A DNA stretch of 15,877 bases from Bacillota bacterium (GTDB taxonomy: Bacteria; Bacillota; Clostridia; Peptostreptococcales; Anaerovoracaceae). Where the stretch lies: the NCBI GenBank assembly GCA_016282655.1, contig JAEELK010000160.1, positions 1-15,877 on the forward strand, read 5' to 3'. Below, piece by piece: positions 1-5,269 of the stretch. The notes under the pieces are model-generated. The model was not told the origin of the DNA and did no database searches. It saw only the letters and a program-made list of their open reading frames with translations. Every line of letters starts with the position of its first letter. The first letter of the stretch is position 1. A program made the position numbers and the translations under genes.

Positions 1-495
1 CATCTCGGCCACGGCGTCCATGTTGATCCCCGCCCGGGTGGAGCCCACGTTGACGGAGGAGCAGACGAGCTCCGTCTCCGCCAGCGCCTGCGGGATGGAA
101 GCCAGGAGCTTCCGGTCCGCCTCCGTGAGGCCCTTCTGCACCAGGGCGGAAAAGCCGCCGATGAAGTCCACGCCGCAGGCCGAAGCGGCCCGGTCCATCG
201 CCTTCGCGAAGGGCACGTAGTCTTCACAGCGGGAGGCCGCCGCCACGAGCGCGATGGGCGTGACGGAGATGCGCTTGTTCACGATGGGGATGCCGAACTC
301 CGCCTCGATCTCCGCGCAGACGGGCACCAGGCGCTCCGCCGCGCCGCAGATCTTGTCGTAGATGGCCGCGCAGGCTTCTTCCGCGCTGCTGCGCGCGCAG
401 TCCAGCAGGGAGATCCCCATGGTGACGGTGCGGATGTCCAGGTGCTGCTGCTGGATCATCTCGATGGTGGCCAGAATGTCGTTTCGGTTCATCAT
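1..495 (-). CDS. UPF0210 (DUF711, PFL-like) protein, N-terminal part
   Basis: This is the first 165 codons of a UPF0210/DUF711 family protein; the rest lies beyond the left edge. The reading frame is open to base 1. The segment ends with the family-typical stretch [15 protein letters not shown], and the early residues ([13 protein letters not shown]) also fit the family. Two ATGs are adjacent, at 495 and 492. I chose 495 because a GAGGTG ribosome binding site lies a few bases upstream; 492 is equally possible. The gene starts 12 nt after the stop of the ACT-domain gene, so the two are almost certainly co-transcribed. This UPF0237-UPF0210 pair is a conserved arrangement in Firmicutes. Members are annotated as distant relatives of glycyl-radical (pyruvate formate-lyase) proteins, but I know of no established biochemical function. 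Family assignment is secure; function is unknown. Confidence 0.88.
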   Translation of the reverse strand, partial: MMNRNDILATIEMIQQQHLDIRTVTMGISLLDCARSSAEEACAAIYDKICGAAERLVPVCAEIEAEFGIPIVNKRISVTPIALVAAASRCEDYVPFAKAMDRAASACGVDFIGGFSALVQKGLTEADRKLLASIPQALAETELVCSSVNVGSTRAGINMDAVAEM

Positions 496-507
496 CTCCG
501 GCACCTC

Positions 508-777
508 TTAAATGGTATGCATGGCATCGAAGATCTCTTCCCGCTGCATCCGGATGCTGAGACCCATCTCCTGCCCCTGCGCCTCCAGCGCGCGCGCGAC
601 CTCCGCGAAGGGCAGCGTGCTGCCGCTCACGTCCACCATCATGATCATGGTGAAGTTGTTCTGCAGGATGGTCTGGGAGATGTCCAGGACGTTGATGTTG
701 TAGGCGGCCAGCTTGTTGCAGATGGCGGCGATGATGCCGACTCTGTCCCTGCCGACCACGGTGACGATCGCGTTCAT
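508..777 (-). CDS. ACT domain-containing protein, UPF0237 family
   Basis: This 89-residue protein is essentially one ACT domain, the small ligand-binding fold that usually senses amino acids. It starts with the family-typical MNAIVTVVGRDRVGIIAAI, where the DRVGII stretch is the turn that forms the ligand site, and continues with NINVLDISQTILQ. The length of about 90 residues is normal for UPF0237. An AAAAGGAG ribosome binding site precedes the ATG with good spacing. The gene lies about 50 nt after the copper ATPase stop and 12 nt before the UPF0210 gene, its usual partner. It is plausibly a regulatory subunit or sensor for that partner, but this is inferred from conserved gene order. The ligand is unknown. 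There is no intrinsic terminator between the ATPase and this gene, so read-through from the copper promoter is possible. Confidence 0.9.
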   Translation of the reverse strand: MNAIVTVVGRDRVGIIAAICNKLAAYNINVLDISQTILQNNFTMIMMVDVSGSTLPFAEVARALEAQGQEMGLSIRMQREEIFDAMHTI

Positions 778-828
778 TTCAAAGAGCTCCTTTTGTCTTG
801 TTTTTTGCTGCGGGGCAGGCCCGCTCCG

Positions 829-1038
829 CTATTCGATGCCCAGGACCTGATAGTCCTGCGCTTCCACCGCCGCCTTCAGGACGGCATCCTCTACGGGCCC
901 GCTGAGCGTCAGCACCGCGGTGCCGGCGCTGTGGTCCGCCACGGCGCTCTCCACGCCGGGGATTGCTTCCAGCGTCTTCTTGACGCGCGCTTCGCAGTGC
1001 GGGCACATCATGCCCTCGATCTTCATGGTCTTTGTCAT
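829..1038 (-). CDS. copZ: Nested internal start: CopZ-like copper chaperone
   Basis: An in-frame ATG at 1038, codon 773 of the ATPase ORF, would yield a free 69-residue HMA protein. It starts MTKTMKIEGMMCPHC and ends at the ATPase stop. The length, the position of the CxxC (residues 12 and 15) and the start just before the first beta strand all match stand-alone CopZ/Atx1-type copper chaperones, which hand Cu(I) to CopA. A perfect AGGAGG lies 8 nt upstream of the ATG, better placed than many real starts in this window. The residues encoded before it (QQEESK) are what a ribosome binding site looks like when translated. The likely history is a copA-copZ gene pair whose intervening stop was lost, leaving a fusion plus an active internal start. 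Whether the free chaperone is made is inferred from the sequence and has not been shown. Confidence 0.6.
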   Translation of the reverse strand: MTKTMKIEGMMCPHCEARVKKTLEAIPGVESAVADHSAGTAVLTLSGPVEDAVLKAAVEAQDYQVLGIE

Positions 1039-3354
1039 TTTGCTTTCCTCCTGCTGTCGGATGGCAGGCGCGCCGCCTGCCGCTCTATGATGGATGGGTC
1101 TGTCCTGCGCCGGGTCACGCAGCCTGCAGAGGTTGAGCCGCAGCGCGTTCATACAGACGAAGAAACTGGAAAGGGCCATGGCCGCCGCGCCGTACATGGG
1201 CTGCATGGCGATGCCGTAGAGCCCCATGGCCAGCGGGATGCAGACCGCGTTGTAGAAAAAGGCCCAGAAGAGGTTCTGGTGGATGTTGCGGATGACGGCC
1301 CGGCTCAGGCGGATGGCCGCCGAAACGTCCGTCAGGCGGCTGTGCATGAGCACGATGTCCGCCGCGTCGAGCGCCACGTCCGCGCCCGCGCCGATGGCGA
1401 TGCCCGTGTCCGCCACGGCAAGCGCCGGCGCGTCGTTGATCCCGTCGCCCACCATGGCGACCCTGCCCTGCGCTTTCAGAGCGCGGATCCGCTCGGCTTT
1501 TCCTTCCGGCAGCACGCCGGCGATCACTTCCTCCACGCCCGCCTCGGCGCCGATGGCCTTTGCGGTCTTCTCGTTGTCGCCCGTGAGCATGACGACGCGG
1601 ATCCCCATGCCCGCGAGCTCGCGGACCGCCTGCGCGGAGTCCTCTTTTATGGTGTCCGCCACGGCGATGAGGCCGAGCGCCCGGCCGTCCGCCGCGAAGA
1701 AGAGCGGGGTCTTTCCGGCCTCGGCAAGCGCCTCCGCTTTCTGCAGCAGCGCTTCCGGCAGGGCCATCTGCCCGGCGAGGAAGCGTCTGTTCCCGCCCAG
1801 GACCTCCCTGCCTTCGATCCGCGCGCGGAGCCCGCTGCCCGGCAATGCGCGGAAGTCTTCCGCCTCCGGCAGTTCCATGCCCGCCGCGGCCGCGAGCACC
1901 GCCTTGGCCAGCGGATGTTCGCTCTGCTTTTCCAGCGCGGCCGCGAGGCGCAGCAGCGTGCCCTCATCTCCGTCCACGGCCGCAAGGTCCGTGACGAGCG
2001 GCCTTCCCTCCGTGATGGTGCCGGTCTTGTCCAGCGCCACGATCTCCGCGCGTCCGGCACCTTCCAGCGCGGCCGCGGTCTTGTACAGGATGCCGTTCCG
2101 CGCGCCGACGCCGCTGCCGACCATGATCGCCACGGGCGTCGCGAGCCCGAGGGCGCAGGGGCAGCTGATGACCAGCACGGAGATGGCCCGCGCGACGGCG
2201 AAGCTGAAGCTCCTGCCCGCGAGCAGCCAGCCGCCCAAAGTCAGAAGGGCAATGCCGATGACCGCCGGCACGAAGATGCCCGCCACCTTGTCCGCGATGC
2301 GGGCGAGCGGCGCCTTGGTGGCCGCCGCGTCCGAGACGGTCTTGATGATCTGCGCGAGGGTGGTGTCCTCCCCGACCCGCGTGGCCCGGCACTGCAGATA
2401 GCCTTCCCGGTTGATGGTCGCCGCGGAGACGCTGTCCCCCTCGGCCTTGTCCACCGGGATGCTCTCGCCCGTGAGGGCGGATTCGTCCAGGGCGCTCTGC
2501 CCTTTGACGATGACGCCGTCCACCGGGACGCTCTCTCCCGGCCGCACCGCGAAGAGATCGCCGGGCCGGACCTCTTCGATGCCGACCTCGATCTCCTCTC
2601 CGTCCCGCAGCAGAACGGCCGTCCTGGGCGCGAGGCGCATGAGGCCCTTGAGCGCGTCCGTGGTCCGCCCCTTGGACATGGCCTCGAGCATCTTGCCGAC
2701 GGTGATGAGGGTGGGGATCATGGCGGCGGACTCAAAGTAGAGGTCCATGCTGCCGGCCATGAGCGCCGCGTGATCGCCCGCGCCCAGCGCGAGGACCATG
2801 CGGAAGAGCACGGCCAGCGAGTAGCCGAAGGACGCCGCGGAGCCGAGGGCCACGAGCGTGTCCATGTTCGGCGCGCCGCGCAGCAGGGAGCGGAAGCCGG
2901 AGCTGAAGAACTTGCCGTTGATGAGCATGACCGCGATGGCCAGAAGCATCTCGACCAGCGCCAGAAAGACCGGCTGGTCGAAGGCCGCCGGGGCCGGCCA
3001 GCCCCACATGCCGTGGCCCATGGAACAGTACATGAGCAGCAGCAAGATGGGGATGGAGAGCAGCAGGCGGCGCTTCAGCTTCGGCGTCTCATGGTCTTTG
3101 AGGGCCTCCGCGTCCGCCCAGGAAGGGCCGTCTCCCGCCGCCGCGGCGCCGGACGCGCCCTTCGGCGCCGCGCCGTAGCCGGCCGCCTCGACCGCCCGGA
3201 CGATCTCCTCGGGAGGCACGCTGCCTTCCACGCCCATGGAGTTGGTCAGGAGGCTCACGGCGCAGTCCGTAACGCCCGGAACGGCGCGGACCGCTTTTTC
3301 CACCCGGCTCTGGCAGGCCGCGCAGCTCATGCCTGTAACTGTGTATTGCTGCAT
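829..3354 (-). CDS. copA: Cu(+)-exporting P1B-type ATPase with N- and C-terminal HMA domains
   Basis: This 841-residue ATP-driven copper(I) exporter sits in the cytoplasmic membrane. An N-terminal heavy-metal-associated domain carries CAAC at 11-14. Transmembrane helices start near 95. The actuator TGES is at 295-298, the metal-site CPC at 398-400, the phosphorylated Asp of DKTGT at 442, the SEHP motif at 478-481 and GDGIND at 636-641. YN at 701-702 and the MALSS segment near 726-730 match the Cu(+) (P1B-1) subgroup. The usual end of the enzyme is near residue 743 (NALRLNL). Beyond it comes a polar linker of about 29 residues without family character, then a second HMA domain (CPHC at 784-787). 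That last domain looks like a CopZ chaperone joined in frame, and it has its own ribosome binding site and ATG. The start at 3354 follows AAGGATAGGAAG. The promoter lies at 3392-3420. The nucleotide-binding and metal-site motifs are all intact. Confidence 0.95.
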   Translation of the reverse strand: MQQYTVTGMSCAACQSRVEKAVRAVPGVTDCAVSLLTNSMGVEGSVPPEEIVRAVEAAGYGAAPKGASGAAAAGDGPSWADAEALKDHETPKLKRRLLLSIPILLLLMYCSMGHGMWGWPAPAAFDQPVFLALVEMLLAIAVMLINGKFFSSGFRSLLRGAPNMDTLVALGSAASFGYSLAVLFRMVLALGAGDHAALMAGSMDLYFESAAMIPTLITVGKMLEAMSKGRTTDALKGLMRLAPRTAVLLRDGEEIEVGIEEVRPGDLFAVRPGESVPVDGVIVKGQSALDESALTGESIPVDKAEGDSVSAATINREGYLQCRATRVGEDTTLAQIIKTVSDAAATKAPLARIADKVAGIFVPAVIGIALLTLGGWLLAGRSFSFAVARAISVLVISCPCALGLATPVAIMVGSGVGARNGILYKTAAALEGAGRAEIVALDKTGTITEGRPLVTDLAAVDGDEGTLLRLAAALEKQSEHPLAKAVLAAAAGMELPEAEDFRALPGSGLRARIEGREVLGGNRRFLAGQMALPEALLQKAEALAEAGKTPLFFAADGRALGLIAVADTIKEDSAQAVRELAGMGIRVVMLTGDNEKTAKAIGAEAGVEEVIAGVLPEGKAERIRALKAQGRVAMVGDGINDAPALAVADTGIAIGAGADVALDAADIVLMHSRLTDVSAAIRLSRAVIRNIHQNLFWAFFYNAVCIPLAMGLYGIAMQPMYGAAAMALSSFFVCMNALRLNLCRLRDPAQDRPIHHRAAGGAPAIRQQEESKMTKTMKIEGMMCPHCEARVKKTLEAIPGVESAVADHSAGTAVLTLSGPVEDAVLKAAVEAQDYQVLGIE
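1047..1052 (-). promoter_or_regulatory. Internal ribosome binding site inside copA
   Basis: AGGAGG is read on the minus strand, followed by an 8-nt spacer and ATG at 1038. It lies within the coding sequence of the ATPase linker. It is the evidence that the C-terminal HMA domain can be made separately. Confidence 0.65.
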
Positions 3355-3391
3355 GTCTTCCTATCCTTGCTCACACTTCGCTTGCGGCATT

Positions 3392-3420
3392 ATTATACCC
3401 GCTCGCGTCCCGTTTGCCAA
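3392..3420 (-). promoter_or_regulatory. copA promoter (TTGGCA-17-TATAAT)
   Basis: On the minus strand, TTGGCA (3420-3415), a 17-nt spacer and a perfect TATAAT (3397-3392) form a near-consensus sigma-A promoter. Transcription should start near 3385, giving a leader of about 30 nt before copA. I see no CopY cop box (TACAnnTGTA) and no full CsoR-type palindrome, only a lone GGGTATA half-site overlapping the -10. The copper regulator therefore cannot be named from sequence. Confidence 0.8.
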
Positions 3421-3429
3421 TGAAGGGGA

Positions 3430-3458
3430 TTGTCATTTTTGCCCGCCTCCCGTAAAAT
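3430..3458 (+). promoter_or_regulatory. Nudix gene promoter (TTGTCA-17-TAAAAT)
   Basis: On the plus strand, TTGTCA (3430-3435), a 17-nt spacer and TAAAAT (3453-3458) form a good sigma-A promoter, back to back with the copA promoter; the two -35 boxes are 9 bp apart. The predicted start near 3465 would put the GGAGG ribosome binding site at the very 5' end of the mRNA, with a leader of only about 13 nt. That is unusually short and lowers confidence. Confidence 0.5.
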
Positions 3459-3477
3459 CGACTTGGAGGAAACTGCC

Positions 3478-4149
3478 ATGAACAAAGCCCCGCGCATGAT
3501 CAAAGAAGAGAGCCGGACCCTGCTGGACACGCCTTTCATCAAGGTCTATCGGCTTGCCATAGAAGGCGGACGCTGCTACTACGACGCCTCACGCCGGCCC
3601 CTGGACGATCTGCTCGCCTTCAAGACGGACGAGGAGGTCGGCGCGGAACTGCCGGACGCCGTCACCATCTTTCCCATCATAAAGACGCCGGACGGGCCGC
3701 CCCGCCTGCTGCTCTTCTATGAATTCCGCTACGTGACGGGACAGTTCCTGCTCTCGCCCCCCGCGGGCCTGATCGACAAAGAGGCGGACAAAGGCGAAGA
3801 TCCGGTGCTGGCCACCGCGCGCCGCGAGCTCTTTGAGGAGACCGGTCTTCTGCCCGGCCCGGAGGATCGTCTGTTCACGATAAACCCCTTCGCCTTCAGC
3901 ACCCCCGGCTTCAGCGACGAATGCAACGCGCTGGCCGGCGCCGTCCTCCATCTGCCGGACCTCTCCGTCCTGAACCACGGCGGCGCGGAGGGCACGGAAT
4001 GCTTCGGCGACTTCGTCCTGCCGGACCGGGAAGAGGCCCTGCAGATGATGCGGAGCGGCAAAGACCCCAAAGGCAGAGCCTACTCCATGTACACCTGGTC
4101 CGCCCTGCTCTACTTCGTCTCGGGTCTCTGGGAAGAGCAGGCGCGCTAG
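3478..4149 (+). CDS. Nudix hydrolase, ADP-ribose pyrophosphatase-like
   Basis: This 223-residue protein has a Nudix fold. The box runs from about residue 97 (AGLIDKEADKGED) to RELFEETG at 116-123, which provides the catalytic, magnesium-binding glutamates. Compared with the classic GX5EX7REUXEEXGU pattern there is a short insertion after the first Gly, and Asp replaces the first Glu. I recall the same layout from clostridial relatives, so I read it as a subfamily trait and not as damage. The YEFRYVTGQFLLSPPAG stretch before the box is typical of enzymes hydrolysing ADP-ribose or related nucleoside diphosphates. The exact substrate is not predictable. The ATG at 3478 is preceded by TTGGAGGAAACTGCC; an upstream TTG at 3430 overlaps the promoter and is rejected. 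The gene is divergent from copA and converges on the HxlR gene with only 2 nt between stop codons. Confidence 0.88.
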   Translation: MNKAPRMIKEESRTLLDTPFIKVYRLAIEGGRCYYDASRRPLDDLLAFKTDEEVGAELPDAVTIFPIIKTPDGPPRLLLFYEFRYVTGQFLLSPPAGLIDKEADKGEDPVLATARRELFEETGLLPGPEDRLFTINPFAFSTPGFSDECNALAGAVLHLPDLSVLNHGGAEGTECFGDFVLPDREEALQMMRSGKDPKGRAYSMYTWSALLYFVSGLWEEQAR

Positions 4150-4151
4150 CG

Positions 4152-4484
4152 CTATCTTCTGTTTTCGTTCCCCCAGTCGCAGAGCTTGTCCAGCACCGCC
4201 ACCAGCGACTTGCCGCGCGGCGTCAGGCTGTATTCCACCCGCGGCGGGATCTGCGGATAGACCGTGCGGCAGATGAGCTCATCCGTCTCCAGTTCCTTCA
4301 GATTCTGGCTGAGGGTCTTGTCGGATACGTTCTGCAGGTAGCGCCGCAGCGCGTTGAACCGCACGGGCTCGTATTCCATCAGACAGTAGAGGATGACCGG
4401 TTTGTATTTCCCCGCGATCAGCGAGAGCGTATAGCTGTATCCTGTCTTAGAAAAATCCGCCTCTTCGATGCACTTCTTCTCCAT
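4152..4484 (-). CDS. HxlR-family winged-helix transcriptional regulator
   Basis: This 110-residue MarR-like regulator of the HxlR family fits the family in length and in motifs. The signature YTLSLIAGKYKPVILYCL is at about 18-35. It is followed by the recognition-helix region with SDKTLSQNLKELE, where the family usually has S.K.L...L..LE. The wing segment has PRVEYSLTPRG. HxlR proteins bind short palindromes and often control nearby redox or detoxification genes; some sense electrophiles through a cysteine. The usual Cys just before the first helix is Thr here, but Cys5 lies near the position of the redox-active Cys6 known from YodB, so thiol sensing remains possible. The gene is divergent from the flavin reductase, which is its likely target. 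A GGGAGG ribosome binding site precedes the ATG, and a perfect palindrome sits immediately upstream (4497-4511), suggesting autoregulation. Confidence 0.92.
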   Translation of the reverse strand: MEKKCIEEADFSKTGYSYTLSLIAGKYKPVILYCLMEYEPVRFNALRRYLQNVSDKTLSQNLKELETDELICRTVYPQIPPRVEYSLTPRGKSLVAVLDKLCDWGNENRR

Positions 4485-4496
4485 TACGAACCTCCC

Positions 4497-4511
4497 GGTA
4501 AGTCACTTACC
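4497..4511. promoter_or_regulatory. Probable HxlR operator palindrome
   Basis: GGTAAGT-C-ACTTACC is a perfect 7-bp dyad with a single central base. It sits 13 nt before the HxlR start and upstream of the flavin reductase promoter. GTAAGT/ACTTAC half-sites of this kind are typical of HxlR-family operators. Its position inside the predicted hxlR leader fits repression of the regulator's own gene. Binding is inferred. Confidence 0.65.
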
Positions 4512-4524
4512 TAAAAGCCGGTAC

Positions 4525-4553
4525 TTGCTATTCATTCCATGCCATGATAGCAT
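4525..4553 (+). promoter_or_regulatory. Flavin reductase promoter (TTGCTA-17-TAGCAT, extended -10)
   Basis: TTGCTA (4525-4530), a 17-nt spacer and TAGCAT (4548-4553) match sigma-A at four of six bases each. A TG one base before the -10 (4545-4546) gives an extended -10 element. The predicted start near 4560 leaves a leader of about 60 nt that contains the hairpin at 4576-4604. Confidence 0.45.
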
Positions 4554-4572
4554 GCTGACAGCAAGCATACAA
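4544..4572 (-). promoter_or_regulatory. hxlR promoter (TTGTAT-17-TATCAT)
   Basis: On the minus strand, TTGTAT (4572-4567), a 17-nt spacer and TATCAT (4549-4544) form a promoter with a good -10 and a weaker -35. The -10 overlaps that of the divergent flavin reductase promoter by 2 bp, so the two cannot be occupied at once. The predicted leader of about 50 nt includes the palindrome at 4497-4511. Confidence 0.45.
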
Positions 4573-4575
4573 GAG

Positions 4576-4604
4576 GGAAGGTCCCTTCCATATAAGGACC
4601 TTCC
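4576..4604 (+). repeat. Perfect 9-bp inverted repeat in flavin reductase leader
   Basis: GGAAGGTCC (4576-4584) and GGACCTTCC (4596-4604) pair perfectly around an 11-nt loop, 18 nt before the flavin reductase ATG. A competing tighter hairpin (GGAAGG-TC-CCTTCC, 4576-4589) uses the left arm. There is no U-tract after it, so it is not a simple terminator. It could be an operator dyad, a translation-control hairpin or a 5' stabiliser. I do not recognise it as a known riboswitch. Confidence 0.6.
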
Positions 4605-4622
4605 GGGAAAGGCAGGTAAGAC

Positions 4623-5198
4623 ATGAAAAAAGATCTCGGAAGCATCCCGGCAGTTTACCCGATGCCGGTCCTGATGGTAGCCGCCTATGACGAGAACGGC
4701 AAGGTGAACGTGATGAACGCCGCCTGGGGCCAGATCTGCGCCATGGACAAGATCGCCCTCTTCATCGACGAAGAGCATAAGACCACCCAGAACATCCTGA
4801 AGAGCAAGGCCTTCACCGTCAGCCTGGCCGACAAGGCCCACATGGACGTGGCGGACTTCTTCGGCATCGCCAGCGGCAATCAGATGACGGACAAGTTCGA
4901 GCGCACCGGCTACACCGCCGTCAAGAGCGCGTTCGTGAACGCCCCCCTCATCGACGAGTTCCCGCTGGTCATGGAGTGCGAGCTCGCCGAAGTGGTCCGG
5001 AGCGACAGCTTCTACTGCATCGTGGGCAAGATCGTCAACGTCGGCGCGGAGGAGCGCGTCCTCAACGAGCGCGGCAACAAGGTGGATCCCTCCAAGCTGG
5101 AGGCCCTCATCTTCGACCAGTTCCAGCACGGCTACTACCTCTGCGGCGAGCAGGTCGGCAAGGCCTGGAACGCCGGCAGAGACTGGATGAAGAAATAG
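4623..5198 (+). CDS. Flavin reductase / flavoredoxin-like protein
   Basis: This 191-residue protein belongs to the FMN-binding split-barrel flavin reductase family (flavoredoxin-like). Such cytoplasmic proteins bind FMN and pass electrons between reduced cofactors and acceptors. The N-terminus (IPAVYPMPVLMVAAYDENGKVNVMNAAWG) has the family pattern in which a P-P-V stretch is followed by the strands that hold the flavin. The central segment (KTTQNILKSKAFTVSLAD) and the C-terminal HGYYLCGEQVGKAWNAGRDW also fit this group in anaerobes. The length is normal. The start is supported by GGCAGGT upstream. The gene is divergent from an HxlR regulator, a very common pairing that suggests induction by electrophiles, quinones or other redox stress. 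The electron donor and true acceptor cannot be told from sequence. The mRNA ends at the terminator at 5222-5256. Confidence 0.9.
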   Translation: MKKDLGSIPAVYPMPVLMVAAYDENGKVNVMNAAWGQICAMDKIALFIDEEHKTTQNILKSKAFTVSLADKAHMDVADFFGIASGNQMTDKFERTGYTAVKSAFVNAPLIDEFPLVMECELAEVVRSDSFYCIVGKIVNVGAEERVLNERGNKVDPSKLEALIFDQFQHGYYLCGEQVGKAWNAGRDWMKK

Positions 5199-5221
5199 CG
5201 CGGCGCATCGCGCAAAAACAG

Positions 5222-5256
5222 AAAAAAGCGGATCCCCTGCGGGATCCGCTTTCTTT
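5222..5256. terminator. Bidirectional intrinsic terminator
   Basis: GCGGATCCC-CTGC-GGGATCCGC (5228-5249) forms a perfect 9-bp stem with a 4-nt loop, extended by AAA/TTT pairs. It is flanked by an A-run on the left and TTTCTTT on the right. It therefore works on the plus strand for the flavin reductase and on the minus strand for the phosphoketolase, whose stop is 14 nt away. The minus-strand U-run is the stronger. Confidence 0.93.
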
Positions 5257-5269
5257 ATGTGCTTTCGAT

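Noticed and set aside
810..824. GC-rich hairpin after the copper ATPase as a terminator
   Set aside because: The 5-bp stem is followed on the minus strand by A-rich and not U-rich sequence, so it should not terminate this transcript.
442..3423. Very long plus-strand ORF (993 codons) opposite the copper ATPase
   Set aside because: It is antisense to a gene with every expected ATPase motif. Its translation is rich in Arg, His and Asp with no domain, which is typical of an antisense shadow in GC-rich DNA.
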